A stretch of 64,000 bases of DNA. Source: Promethearchaeota archaeon (lineage in GTDB: Archaea; Asgardarchaeota; Lokiarchaeia; Sigyniarchaeales; SOKP01). Where the stretch lies: assembly GCA_019058365.1 (NCBI GenBank), contig JAHPZE010000016.1, positions 1 through 64,000 of the forward strand. Reading direction: 5' to 3'. Both the position numbers and the translations under genes were made by a program. The notes under the pieces were generated by a model. That model saw nothing but the letters and a program-made list of their open reading frames with translations, was not told where the DNA came from and made no database searches. Positions 34,342 through 43,264 of this stretch are shown here, in pieces; the stretch's first letter is position 1, and the number at the start of each line of letters is the position of its first letter.

Positions 34342-35091
34342 GTGGATTTAAGTTCTATTTATTCTGAGATAAAGCAACTCTTATCAATTTCTGATGATAA
34401 TTTCGATTTGGAACGCAATATTAATTATTATTTTAACTCAGAGCCAGACGAGAACAAACTTGAAATTATTGGCGATATTTTAAGTTTTATAAATAAATTT
34501 TCGATATTTAAAGATAACAAACCCTTCATGAATTCATTATATACATGTATTAAAAATACTCTTGAAATTAAACCTGATTGTATTTTTGAATTTAAAGAAT
34601 TATTAGTTAAAAATTCAATTATGCATTTTGTCCAAGAATATATCGATTATTCTAAATTAAACCAAAAAGATCAAATTTTAGAATTTTTAGTCGATTCACT
34701 AGAAAAACTTCAAGAACAACCTTTAATAATGAATCTTGGCTTATTAATTAAACCAATGTATCAGGATCAAAAGTATCTCACTAGTTTAGAAGATCTAAAA
34801 GAAGTTGAAGTCGCTTATAATATGGTTAATAACGTAGAGATTCTGGTTAAAAATGAAATTGATCTCTGGTTTAAAACTCAAAATATTAGTTTAAATAATC
34901 AAGATGAATTGTATAAAAATGTAAACCAAGAATTTAAAAATATTATTACTAAACATAATTTAACAATGGATTCTGAAAAATCAAAGAAATTAGAATTGGA
35001 AATTATGGAAATGCTTACAATGAAATTAACGATGCTAAGTCTCATGGATCATATTTCTGATGATTCTTTTGAGCCCATTCCTATCAAATAA
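34342..35091 (+). CDS. Hypothetical helical protein
   Basis: This 249-residue protein starts at GTG 34342. It is predicted to be almost entirely helical and acidic, with helical runs such as NELYKNVNQEFKNIITKHNLTMDSEK near the end. There are no membrane segments, cysteine pairs or nucleotide-binding motifs. It lies 67 bases after the DUF362 gene and about 140 before the repeat protein, on the same strand. I do not recognise the family. A lineage-specific cytosolic protein is the most that can be said. Confidence 0.55.
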   Translation: MDLSSIYSEIKQLLSISDDNFDLERNINYYFNSEPDENKLEIIGDILSFINKFSIFKDNKPFMNSLYTCIKNTLEIKPDCIFEFKELLVKNSIMHFVQEYIDYSKLNQKDQILEFLVDSLEKLQEQPLIMNLGLLIKPMYQDQKYLTSLEDLKEVEVAYNMVNNVEILVKNEIDLWFKTQNISLNNQDELYKNVNQEFKNIITKHNLTMDSEKSKKLELEIMEMLTMKLTMLSLMDHISDDSFEPIPIK

Positions 35092-35228
35092 TTAGTTTAT
35101 ACTCTTCTATTTTTTATTAAAAAATATACTGGTTCCTTGAGTTTAAAACTTATTTATAGAATAAACATAAAAATTATTAAATAAGAATTTTGATATTATA
35201 TTTAAAAAATCTCAATAATTTTTGAAAA

Positions 35229-36596
35229 GTGAGTATATTGGGAGAAAATGAAAAACCTTTATCTCTTGATGAAATAAAAAAACAAAAGAAACTTTTTGAC
35301 GACCTTTATAAGAAAGAAAAAGAAGAAAGGGAAGCTTATTTAAAAAGTATTGAAGAAATAAGAAAAAAATCATTTATAGAAGGAAAAGATCACATTTCAA
35401 ATTTGATAGATGAGAAAGCATTCAGAATTAATATTCAAAAAGAAACTACTGCTCAATTAAAAGACCTCAAACCAGATATTATTGGAACGAGTGAAAAAAT
35501 AGAAAGGTCTGTTGGAGAGAAAGCCTTTCGAATAGAAAAACAACGTGAACTAGATGAGCATCGTATGGAATTACATCCAGATATCGAAGGTACGGCAGAA
35601 AAAATTGAAAAATCAATTGGAGAGAAAGCTTTCCACATATCAAAACGAAAAGAATTAGATGAACAACGAATTGGGATCCATCCAAATTTAGAAAGTACGG
35701 GTGAAAAAATAGAAAAATTCATTGGAGAGAAAGTGTTTCGAGTTGAAAAACAACGTGAATTAGATCAGCAGCGTATGGAATTACATCCAGATATCGAAAG
35801 TACTGGAGAGAAAATTGAAAAGTCAATTGGAGAGAAAGTTTTCCACGTAATAAAACGAAAAGAATTAGATGAGCAACGAATTGGGATCCATCCAGATATC
35901 GAAGGTGTTAGTGAAATAATTGAAAAATCAATTGGAGAGAAAGCGTTTCGAGTAGAAAAACAACGTGAAATTGATGAAACGCGCATTGAGATGCATCCAG
36001 ATATTGAAGGTGTTAGTGAAAAAATAGAAAAATCAGTTGGAGAAAAAGCTTTTATGATTAATCGTCAGAAAGAAAGTGTTGTTCAAAGGAAAGAGATACA
36101 TGCAGATATTGAAGGTGTCAGTGAAAAAATTGAAAAATTGATTGGAGAGAAAGCGTTTCGAGTAGAAAAACAACGTGAAATTGATGAAATGCGCATTGAG
36201 ATGCATCCAGATATCGAACAAGTTAGTGAAAAAATAGAAAAATCAGTTGGAGAAAAAGCTTTTATGATTGATCGTCAAAAAGAAAGCCTTGCTCAACGAA
36301 AAGAGATACATGCAGATATCGAAGATGTAAGTGAAAAAATTGAGAAATCTATAGGGGAAAAAGCTTTTATGATTGATAGACAAAAGCAAAGCACCACTCA
36401 ATTAAAAGAATTACATCCTGATTTGGAAGGTTCTGCTGAAAAAATTTCTACTCTTGTTGAAAAACAAGCTAATAAAATTGAAGAACAACGGGAGATTGAT
36501 GAACACCGAATTGATATTAAAACTGAAGCAAAAAGTATCGTTAAAAAATTTGAATCACAAGTAGAAAAAATCAAAAAAGATAACCAAGAAGAATAA
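35229..36596 (+). CDS. Protein of eleven tandem 35-residue repeats
   Basis: The 455-residue protein starts at GTG 35229 with a 60-residue charged helical leader. Residues 61-445 divide into exactly eleven units of 35 residues with no insertion or deletion, leaving a 10-residue tail. The unit consensus is GEKAFRVEKQRELDEHRMEL followed by HPDIEGVSEKIEKSI. The first and last two units are the most diverged. Middle units alternate between a form with FRVEKQRE and a form with FHISKRKE or FMIDRQKES, so the higher-order period is about 70 residues. The sequence is highly charged and helical with a conserved HPD kink in each unit. A long rod or solenoid is likely. No membrane segment or enzyme motif is seen. 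The function is unknown. Confidence 0.75.
   Translation: MSILGENEKPLSLDEIKKQKKLFDDLYKKEKEEREAYLKSIEEIRKKSFIEGKDHISNLIDEKAFRINIQKETTAQLKDLKPDIIGTSEKIERSVGEKAFRIEKQRELDEHRMELHPDIEGTAEKIEKSIGEKAFHISKRKELDEQRIGIHPNLESTGEKIEKFIGEKVFRVEKQRELDQQRMELHPDIESTGEKIEKSIGEKVFHVIKRKELDEQRIGIHPDIEGVSEIIEKSIGEKAFRVEKQREIDETRIEMHPDIEGVSEKIEKSVGEKAFMINRQKESVVQRKEIHADIEGVSEKIEKLIGEKAFRVEKQREIDEMRIEMHPDIEQVSEKIEKSVGEKAFMIDRQKESLAQRKEIHADIEDVSEKIEKSIGEKAFMIDRQKQSTTQLKELHPDLEGSAEKISTLVEKQANKIEEQREIDEHRIDIKTEAKSIVKKFESQVEKIKKDNQEE
35409..36563 (+). repeat. Eleven tandem 105-bp coding repeats
   Basis: The DNA underlying residues 61-445 of the repeat protein is a clean tandem array with period 105 bases and no length change. 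Stretches such as GGAGAGAAAGC, CGAAAAGAATTAGATGA and CATCCAGATATCGAA recur nearly unchanged, so at least part of the array has been copied recently or homogenised. Alternate units are most alike. Confidence 0.85.
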
Positions 36597-36607
36597 TCAT
36601 AAATATA

Positions 36608-37105
36608 CTAAATCTGAATATTGAATTTGAATAGGGAGTTTAAATTCATACTTTTTAATCTTTTTTTATAATCTCTAATTGAGGGAGTTATTGCACCATT
36701 AAAATTATCAATGAAATTTTTGAATCTGATATAGAAATCTTCCATTATCTCTCGCAGGATCCCTCTTTCCATTTGTAAATTTGTTTTTTTTGTAATCGCT
36801 ATAGCTAAAAGACGCCCTTCCCTTTCATATAAGATTCTTGTGCCTTTAAAGTTAATTTCTTGAAGTTCTTCATTGTTACCTCCATTCACTTCATTAATAA
36901 ATAAATTTATTGCATTTAAAAAACTGCTAATTAAATCATCCTTTAAAAAATTCAAGCTATCTGTATATCTATTACTAACAAGTAAAGCACCAGTTTCATA
37001 ATCTATGAAATATATCGCATGAAACCTACACTCTTGAGAATTAAACTTATCAAGTTCAAATCCAAAATTATTTGTAATTTCCCTGAAATTATTTTGAAAA
37101 CCCAT
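36608..37105 (-). CDS. Longin-like domain protein of Asgard type
   Basis: The 165-residue protein begins, after a short helix, with a strand pair containing AIYFIDYETGALLVSNRYTD. Next come a helix with DDLISSFLNAINLFINEV, strands with NFKGTRILYEREGRLLAIAITKK, and long C-terminal helices. This beta-alpha-beta order and the I-x-D-x-x-T-G-x-x-L motif resemble the longin/roadblock-type proteins that are abundant in Lokiarchaea. In eukaryotes those folds serve small-GTPase regulation and vesicle traffic. The assignment rests on pattern recognition, not on a search. It is convergent with the repeat protein, 11 bases between stops. Confidence 0.55.
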   Translation of the reverse strand: MGFQNNFREITNNFGFELDKFNSQECRFHAIYFIDYETGALLVSNRYTDSLNFLKDDLISSFLNAINLFINEVNGGNNEELQEINFKGTRILYEREGRLLAIAITKKTNLQMERGILREIMEDFYIRFKNFIDNFNGAITPSIRDYKKRLKSMNLNSLFKFNIQI

Positions 37106-37318
37106 GATTATAGCTTGAATAAAAAAATCAATTATAGAGATCTTATGTAAAGAAAATTAAATTCAGCTATAAAATACAAATAATATCTTAGTATTACCCA
37201 AGTCTTAAATATAAAAAAATAAAAAGTGCTATTATTAATTAAATTTTTAAGGATTATGAAAGCCCATAAACATAATTATATAAACAATATAAAAAAATAA
37301 AAATAAATAGAAAAAAAC

Positions 37319-37328
37319 TTTATATATC
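37319..37328 (+). promoter_or_regulatory. TATA box upstream of 37371
   Basis: TTTATATATC follows an A-rich tract (AGAAAAAAAC) that could be the BRE. Its centre predicts initiation near 37349, giving a leader of about 22 bases before the ATG at 37371. The rest of the roughly 260-base gap is AT-rich with no other feature recognised. Confidence 0.45.
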
Positions 37329-37370
37329 TTTACTCAAATATAACTTTTAATTACCTTTAGGTTTTTGATA

Positions 37371-37835
37371 ATGATGGAAACAGACAATAGTACTCAAAAA
37401 AATAAAATTTCTATAGGGCTAATTATAAATGATAATGAATTAAACACTAATCCTATATTTCCTCCTGAAATTAAAGAAGAAATATTAGATTCACCCTATT
37501 ATTTATTAATTTTCATTTCTCGTGAAGATGTTGTTAAAATAAGCTGTTTTCCGACTAAAAATAAAAATATTAAGAAAATTCTCGTAAAACTCAAAGAATT
37601 TTCACCAGATCTCGTAAAAGGAATATCTAATGTATTAAATGAATTGAACCTAAGTAAAGAAATCTTACACACAACGGGATTATGTTATGAAATGGAAAAA
37701 TGTTTTTATGAGACTTATTTAATTGGAGATATGGTAGACTCTGGAAAATTAACTCTTGATATGATTAAAGAAAAATTTATGTCTGTAGCAAATGTTATTA
37801 GTGTTATAATTGAAGAAGTTCCCTCGTTAATATAA
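37371..37835 (+). CDS. Hypothetical protein
   Basis: The start is taken as ATG 37371, two codons after an in-frame TTG at 37365, giving 154 residues. The sequence alternates strands and helices: KISIGLIIND, YLLIFISREDVVKISCF, KKILVKLKEF, then a helical C-terminal half that ends in FMSVANVISVIIEEVPSLI. The first half could be an ACT-like or longin-like sandwich, but no signature is decisive. Cys pairs and catalytic motifs are absent. It sits among other small Asgard-type genes and is followed after 86 bases by a small zinc-finger gene on the same strand. Confidence 0.5.
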   Translation: MMETDNSTQKNKISIGLIINDNELNTNPIFPPEIKEEILDSPYYLLIFISREDVVKISCFPTKNKNIKKILVKLKEFSPDLVKGISNVLNELNLSKEILHTTGLCYEMEKCFYETYLIGDMVDSGKLTLDMIKEKFMSVANVISVIIEEVPSLI

Positions 37836-37921
37836 AAATGTAAACTCTCAATTATATGCTTCATTTTTATAACCTTTTAAGTTTAAATCTAATCTAAAAT
37901 CATTAAATTATCCGTGATCTA

Positions 37922-38128
37922 ATGAGTGATAAAAAAACACCACCTCCGCCCGCACTCCCTCCATCCTTTAAAATAGGGGACAATTTTTGCCTTTTCCATA
38001 AAGGTAATATTCAAGGAGATATCTACACATGTCCCGCTTGTAAAACTAATTATTGTTTGATATGTGCTAAAAAAGCAAAACTTGAAGGAAAGTTATGTAT
38101 TAAATGTAAACAATTAATTCTACCATAG
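37922..38128 (+). CDS. Small B-box/RING-like zinc-finger protein
   Basis: The 68-residue protein has a proline-rich start (TPPPPALPPSFK). A compact cluster of metal ligands follows: CLFHKG, CPACKTNYCLICAK and CIKC. The C-x2-H and three C-x2-C spacings resemble a B-box or truncated RING and could bind two zinc ions. Such small fingers are common in Asgard genomes, and some belong to ubiquitin-like systems. No E1, E2 or ubiquitin gene is in this window, so that role is not supported here. Confidence 0.6.
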   Translation: MSDKKTPPPPALPPSFKIGDNFCLFHKGNIQGDIYTCPACKTNYCLICAKKAKLEGKLCIKCKQLILP

Positions 38129-38155
38129 TTCATTATTTTAATTACTTTATCTTTT

Positions 38156-38575
38156 TCATACTCGCTTAATTGATGATAAGGATCTCCATGCCTTCCAAAA
38201 GATTAACCAAAGTATTATAAAAATAAATAAAGATGTCGCAAAAGTATACCATCCAATAAAAAGATCTCCATAGGGGGGCTTGAAAAAGGAGAAAGGAATT
38301 CCAGCAATTGCAAATCCGAATAAGTACCCATATCCCCAGACCCGATTCTTTAGAGCAATAATGACCGTAGGTATAATTGTCGTAAAAATTATTGTTAGAT
38401 AAGACCAAATCTCCATTGAAGCTAAAATAACCCCCATATTTAACCAAGATATGATAAATCCTACAATTACCCAAATTACTGAAAAGATATCAATTTTAAA
38501 TTCTGGTTCTGGTCTCCCTACTGCTTGTTCTTTATTGTTGTATGGCATGATTGAATAAAGTATGTTATATAGCAT
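38156..38575 (-). CDS. Hypothetical four-helix membrane protein
   Basis: The 139-residue protein has about four hydrophobic segments: VIWVIVGFIISWLNMGVIL, YLTIIFTTIIPTVIIAL, GYLFGFAIAGIPFSFF and FATSLFIFIILWLIFW. A short hydrophilic lead (NNKEQAVGRPEPEFK) precedes them and a basic tail follows. No family was recognised. It is convergent with the zinc-finger gene. It may begin at the ATG encoding MPYNNKE, slightly downstream, instead of at the first start. Confidence 0.55.
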   Translation of the reverse strand: MLYNILYSIMPYNNKEQAVGRPEPEFKIDIFSVIWVIVGFIISWLNMGVILASMEIWSYLTIIFTTIIPTVIIALKNRVWGYGYLFGFAIAGIPFSFFKPPYGDLFIGWYTFATSLFIFIILWLIFWKAWRSLSSIKRV

Positions 38576-38746
38576 AATTATAAGAACTCTTTTTACTTTT
38601 ATCTTCTCTTATAAACTCATAATTTATAATAATAAAAACCTACTAACACTAACAATTTGATTTATAAATTCCTAATGATATATAAACTTAAGATAAAAAT
38701 TGAATTTTATCAGAAATGAATATCTATCTAATAAAAATTTTTAAAT

Positions 38747-38756
38747 TTTATAAAAA
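38747..38756 (+). promoter_or_regulatory. TATA box upstream of the structured RNA candidate
   Basis: TTTATAAAAA has its centre 26 bases before 38777, the first base of the closing stem. This is the normal archaeal spacing and favours plus-strand transcription of the element. The AT-rich surroundings make chance occurrence possible. Confidence 0.4.
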
Positions 38757-38776
38757 ATAAAAAAACATTAATAATA

Positions 38777-38896
38777 TGACTCCTGCCTACACCCTGGATT
38801 TTTGTCTTTTGGTAGTGTAAATTTTTACACTCTGATTTCGCCCTCCTCCCCCTATTTTATTTTGACGCTTATTTGCGTCCCGTAGGACAGGAGTCA
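38777..38896 (+). ncRNA. Structured non-coding RNA candidate, 120 nt
   Basis: The ends TGACTCCTG and CAGGAGTCA pair perfectly over 9 bp. After a one-base bulge, five more pairs follow (CCTAC with GTAGG). Inside are two further perfect hairpins: AGTGTAAA/TTTACACT (8 bp, about 38813-38830) and GACGC/GCGTC (5 bp, loop TTATTT, about 38863-38878). Three stems in 120 bases of otherwise AT-rich intergenic DNA suggest a folded RNA. The size and 9-bp terminal stem recall 5S rRNA, but none of the conserved 5S internal bases occur on either strand. A pyrimidine tract follows the 3' end. A short inverted-repeat element is the alternative; no target duplication is visible. Confidence 0.5.
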
Positions 38897-39240
38897 CCCT
38901 TTCCTTTAAGATTCTGTTCCCTAATAAATCAAAAACAGATTAAAAAGGAATAATTACAAAAATGTTGGAATTAATTCAAGAAAATTTAGAATTAAAATAA
39001 AATTAATTTCCACTTTTTATAGCAATTTAAAATTTAAAGTTAATGGTTATATTTTCTATTTAAAAATATTAAAAAAAGAAACTTGATTTTCAATTTTATT
39101 AAGTTTTTTAATCTTTTTTAATAATATTGATAATACTATAGAGATTATTATAAGATTTAAATGATTTAAAAGTTTAATTAATAGAATAACTATTTATTAA
39201 AATACTATTTTAAACAAAATACAACAGAGTATAGATTCTT

Positions 39241-40974
39241 ATGACAGAATTAGAGATTCAAACTAATCAAAAGGATGACGTTGAGATTATCCGAACAACT
39301 ATCAGCATTTGTCCAGAATGTATGCACCATCTTCCGGCTGAAATTTACGTAGATCCGGAAACAAATTGGGTTATGATGCGAAAACATTGTAAGGATCACG
39401 GAGATTTCAAAGATAAACTATCCATTAATCCTGAAGAATATAAATGGCAACAGAACATTACGAATGAAATTGGTTCTACTGTAAATAATTCTACTCAACC
39501 TGAATATACTTCCTCCGGAATTAAAGAAGTAGATAAAGGATGTCCATATGATTGTGGTTTATGTACTAATCATAAAAGCGCTCCAAATATATGTTTAATA
39601 GATATCACAAATCGCTGTAATCTAGCTTGTCCTATTTGTTTTGCGAATGCAAGTGCTGCAGGTTATGTTGTTGAACCAACTTTCGAACAACTTGTACAAA
39701 TTATGGAACATTTTAGATCCATGCAACCTATTCCTGCGGTTTTACTCCAGCTATCTGGAGGAGAACCAACTGTAAGAGATGATCTACCAAAAATAATTCG
39801 TAAAGGACATGAATTGGGTTTTACAGAAGTCATGGTTACTACTAATGGTGTTCGATTTGGGAAATCACTGGAATTTATGAAAAAATGTATGGATGCTGGA
39901 ATGGATGCGCTCTATCTTCAATTTGATGCTACTGATAACCCTGAAGTATGGAAAAAGATCAGAGGAGTTAACTTATGGCCTCTTAAAAAGAAAGTCATTG
40001 AAAATGCTCGAAAGCTTGGCTTTTATGGCGTTATGTTAGTACCCGTAATCGCGAAAGGGGTAAATGATCATGAAATTGGAAAGATTTTGGATTTTGCAAA
40101 AGATAATTGTGATGTCGTATCAGGCCTTATTTTCCAACCAGTCTCGTTAACAGGACGTATTAGCTTCGAAGAATTAATGGATATTAGATATACCACTTCT
40201 GATCTAAAAGAAGCAATTAATAAATATACCAATGGATCAGTAAAAAAGTTTTACCCAATCGCATTCACAGCAAAGTTTACAAAATTGCTAGCTTGGTTTG
40301 ATGATATGCCACCTTTCAGTATGACAAGCCATAGCGACTGTGGATTTGCCACAATATGTGTTATTAATGATAAGGATGAGTGGGAACCCATTGAAAACTT
40401 TTTTAATGCTGAAGGATTGATTCGATGGGCTAATCAAGTTTGGGATATGGTAGAGAAACAAGAAGTCCCAAAACCTACTGGATTATTGAAAGGCATTAAC
40501 TTAAATGACTTTGGGCAGTTCGCTTCCAAAATTGGAAACTTTGTTGATGATATGACTAGTTTAGGTTATCGCCAAATTATGAAGGCGTATTTTTTTGCTG
40601 GAGCAGCAAGATATATCAAAAGTCCAGAAAAAATTCTTACTAGTAAAACATATCAAGCATTTGCTCGTTTAGTAATGGCTCCAAACTTAAAATCTGCGGG
40701 GAAATTCTTTAACGACCGCAACCTAATGGTGTCTAGCATGCATTTCCAAGACGCTTACAACTTCGACCTTGATAGAGTATGCAGATGTCTTGTCCATTAC
40801 GGAGTTATTGACCCGGATGACCCTTCAAAAGTTCGTGAGGTACCCTTCTGTGCAATGAATACTTTACATCGTCCAATTATAGAAAGACAGCTTGCGATTG
40901 CGGGACAAACAGCGAAGAAACCAGAAGTTATCCAAGCTGAAATTGAGAAACTATTAGAAACAATTGAGAAATAA
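39241..40974 (+). CDS. tes: Radical SAM tetraether lipid synthase (Tes-like)
   Basis: The 577-residue protein matches the MJ0619/Tes layout. An N-terminal metal site is formed by CPEC (24-27) and Cys50/His53. An auxiliary cluster motif is CPYDCGLC (101-108). The radical SAM motif is CNLACPICF (Cys126, Cys130, Cys133). The SAM-binding LSGGEPTVRDD lies near 179-189, and further cysteines occur in SDCGFATIC and RVCRCLVHY. Tes joins the phytanyl tails of two archaeol phospholipids by carbon-carbon bonds to make membrane-spanning tetraether lipids. It implies that this organism makes GDGT-type lipids. The gene is alone, with a long upstream region containing an RNA candidate. Confidence 0.82.
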   Translation: MTELEIQTNQKDDVEIIRTTISICPECMHHLPAEIYVDPETNWVMMRKHCKDHGDFKDKLSINPEEYKWQQNITNEIGSTVNNSTQPEYTSSGIKEVDKGCPYDCGLCTNHKSAPNICLIDITNRCNLACPICFANASAAGYVVEPTFEQLVQIMEHFRSMQPIPAVLLQLSGGEPTVRDDLPKIIRKGHELGFTEVMVTTNGVRFGKSLEFMKKCMDAGMDALYLQFDATDNPEVWKKIRGVNLWPLKKKVIENARKLGFYGVMLVPVIAKGVNDHEIGKILDFAKDNCDVVSGLIFQPVSLTGRISFEELMDIRYTTSDLKEAINKYTNGSVKKFYPIAFTAKFTKLLAWFDDMPPFSMTSHSDCGFATICVINDKDEWEPIENFFNAEGLIRWANQVWDMVEKQEVPKPTGLLKGINLNDFGQFASKIGNFVDDMTSLGYRQIMKAYFFAGAARYIKSPEKILTSKTYQAFARLVMAPNLKSAGKFFNDRNLMVSSMHFQDAYNFDLDRVCRCLVHYGVIDPDDPSKVREVPFCAMNTLHRPIIERQLAIAGQTAKKPEVIQAEIEKLLETIEK

Positions 40975-41149
40975 TTTATTCTCTTAATTTTTTAATACTA
41001 TTTTTATTTAATTTATTTAGTTTTAAAATGTCTGAATTGCTAATTTATTTTTGAAAATTTTTATGATTCTTTCAATTTCTTTCCTTTATTGTTAATTTTA
41101 CATTTAAAAATTATACAAATCTATATAAAACAATACATCATATATTTAT

Positions 41150-41608
41150 GTGAATTTCCAGAATAAGGTGAATTTTTTGCCAAAATTAGAACGAAAAATC
41201 AAAATTGAATCTACTCCTGAAAATATTTATAAAGTTGTATCAGACGGTTTGAATACGCCGAAATGGAATCCTAGCGTAACGGCAGTAATACCTATTGAAG
41301 AAGGAAAATTCCAATTAGACACAGATTTGGGGGGGATTATAATAAATAAAACTCAAAATGATGAAAACAAGAGTACTATATGGTATACGGAGAAAAGTGA
41401 TATGAATTCAATTGGATATATTTTATCTCCTAAAGCTGATCAAACAGAAGTGACAATTTGGACCGAATTTGAGGACAAGAAACTCTCGAAATTATATAAA
41501 AAGACAGCAGATACAATTTTAGATGGTCTAAAAAAGTATGTTGATTATATTGAAAAAGGAGGAGATCCTAGTATATATAAAAAATGGGAAGTCTTAACAA
41601 CTCCCTAA
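41150..41608 (+). CDS. SRPBCC/START-like ligand-binding protein
   Basis: The 152-residue protein starts at GTG 41150. The START-like pattern is visible. The opening strand and helix include ERKIKIESTPENIYKVVSDGLNTPKWNPSV with the typical W-x-P-x-V. Repeated strands follow (TIWYTEKSDMNSIGYIL, TEVTIWTEFED), then a long C-terminal helix, LYKKTADTILDGLKKYVDYIEK, that closes the pocket. Members bind lipids or other hydrophobic ligands, or act as cyclases. Its position after the tetraether synthase, same strand but 175 bases away, is suggestive but not evidence of a lipid role. Confidence 0.7.
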   Translation: MNFQNKVNFLPKLERKIKIESTPENIYKVVSDGLNTPKWNPSVTAVIPIEEGKFQLDTDLGGIIINKTQNDENKSTIWYTEKSDMNSIGYILSPKADQTEVTIWTEFEDKKLSKLYKKTADTILDGLKKYVDYIEKGGDPSIYKKWEVLTTP

Positions 41609-41762
41609 ATTCAATTTTTTTTAAAATCTATGTACAGTAAAATCCTTATATAACCTATAATTGTTAAGAAAATATTTTGTGATTTTAAAAAATTTAGGAA
41701 AAGAAGAATATAATAAGTTTATGGATATTAACAAGTGTGTAAGATAGTATTTATTAATAAAA

Positions 41763-43187
41763 TTAGATAATTTTCCAGCGAGGACCATTTGGTGTATCTT
41801 CAAGTTGTATGCCTGCTTCTCTCAAATTATCTCTTATCTCATCACTAATTGCATAATTTTTTTCTTTTCTTGCTTTTTCACGAATACCTATAATTACATC
41901 CATTAGTTCATTTAACTTTATATCTACACTTTTTTCTTTCTTATAGAAATCAAGACCGAAAATATTGAGAAGTTCAAGAAGGGTATCACGTGCTGTGACA
42001 AGGATTTCTTTTTTATTCTCCAAGGAACTATTGATTTTTTTAATAAATTCATAGATAGCTGCAAGAGCTTTCGGATTGTTAAAATCATCATCCATTGACT
42101 CCTCAAAATCACTCCTTACAGTTTTAATAGCTTCTTCAAGAGTTTCCTCATCTCCTCCAGATGAATGCTCAATTGCGGTTAAACAATTTCTTATTTTTTC
42201 AATATTATTCTTCGCATTTTCAATAACTTTAGGATTCCAATCTACTGCAGACCGATAATGACCAGATACAAGTCCCATTCGCACAACGAGTCCTCCATAT
42301 TCATCAATTAATTCTCGAGCTGTGACATAATTTCCAAGACTTTTACTCATTTTTTTTCCATTTAATGTGATAAATTCAGCATGCATCCAATAGTTAACAA
42401 ATTTTTTTCCGGTTGCGGCTTCAGATTGAGCGATTTCATTAGGGTGATGAGTAGGGATATGATCAATTCCTCCACAGTGAATGTCTAGCGTTTCACCTAA
42501 GAATTTCATGCCCATAACTGAACATTCAAGGTGCCATCCAGGATAACCCTCACCCCATGGTGAATTCCATCTCATGCTATGGACTTGATCCCCTTTTTGT
42601 GCATTTAACCACAAAGCGAAATCAAAATAGTTCTTTTTTAAAGGATCCTGATCCACTCGTGCTTGTGCTTTCTCTTCATCAAGCTTTAATCTCGCAAGTT
42701 TTCCATAATCTTTAAATTTCGCAGTATTATAATACACATTTCCTTGTACTTCATAAGCATAACCTTTTTCTAACAAAATTTGAATTATTTCAATCATTTC
42801 AGGAATTATAGATGTTGCTCTAGGGGAAATATTTGGTCTTTGGATGTTTAAATCATCGATTACTTGCCAATATTCTTGAATTTGATTATCTACTAGCTCC
42901 CAAGGATTGATTTTTTGTTCTTTTGCTCTTTTCTCTATTTTATCTTCACCTTGATCTGCATCATCTGTCAAATGGCCAACATCAGTGAAATTTTGAACAT
43001 GAAAAACATCATAACCCTTGTATCGTAGGTATCTAATAACTACATCCCAAGAACTATAAGTTCTTGCATTGCCGATGTGTACATCATCATATACGGTCTG
43101 CCCACAAGTATAAATTCTAACTCGGCCTTCTTCTATAGGTTTAAAAATTTCCTTTTGCCGAGTCATAGTGTTATAGATTTTAAGCAT
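41763..43187 (-). CDS. cysS: Cysteinyl-tRNA synthetase
   Basis: The 474-residue enzyme charges tRNA-Cys. The class I motifs are HIGN (37-40) and KMSKS (279-283). The zinc ligands that recognise cysteine are in place: Cys28, Cys222, His247 and Glu251. The DALR-like helical domain and a short anticodon-binding end follow, with the C-terminus SDEIRDNLREAGIQLEDTPNGPRWKII typical of the family. Having CysRS means the cell need not depend on the SepRS/SepCysS route used by some methanogens. The IleRS gene lies 77 bases upstream on the same strand. Confidence 0.96.
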   Translation of the reverse strand: MLKIYNTMTRQKEIFKPIEEGRVRIYTCGQTVYDDVHIGNARTYSSWDVVIRYLRYKGYDVFHVQNFTDVGHLTDDADQGEDKIEKRAKEQKINPWELVDNQIQEYWQVIDDLNIQRPNISPRATSIIPEMIEIIQILLEKGYAYEVQGNVYYNTAKFKDYGKLARLKLDEEKAQARVDQDPLKKNYFDFALWLNAQKGDQVHSMRWNSPWGEGYPGWHLECSVMGMKFLGETLDIHCGGIDHIPTHHPNEIAQSEAATGKKFVNYWMHAEFITLNGKKMSKSLGNYVTARELIDEYGGLVVRMGLVSGHYRSAVDWNPKVIENAKNNIEKIRNCLTAIEHSSGGDEETLEEAIKTVRSDFEESMDDDFNNPKALAAIYEFIKKINSSLENKKEILVTARDTLLELLNIFGLDFYKKEKSVDIKLNELMDVIIGIREKARKEKNYAISDEIRDNLREAGIQLEDTPNGPRWKII

Positions 43188-43264
43188 AAAATAATAAATA
43201 ATAGGAAAAAATAAGAATTTTACGGAAGAATCTAAGATTTTTCTTCTTCTTTTTTAATTTTGCC

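Larger units (their letters stand above)
38576..39240. other. 665-base gene-free region
   Basis: Apart from the 120-nt structured element at 38777-38896, this region is very AT-rich and has no convincing open frame. The element is distinct in base composition, with C-rich and G-rich runs. The remainder (38897-39240) should hold the promoter and any leader of the tetraether synthase gene, but I could not pick one TATA box with confidence. Confidence 0.5.

Noticed and set aside
37922-38128. Part of an Asgard ubiquitin system
   Set aside because: The zinc-binding pattern is RING-like, but no ubiquitin, E1, E2 or deubiquitinase gene is in the window.
38777-38896. A second 5S rRNA gene, suggested by 120-nt length and a 9-bp terminal stem
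   Set aside because: None of the conserved loop C, loop E or GGAAG/AGTAC bases occur on either strand; the true 5S is at 1284-1465.
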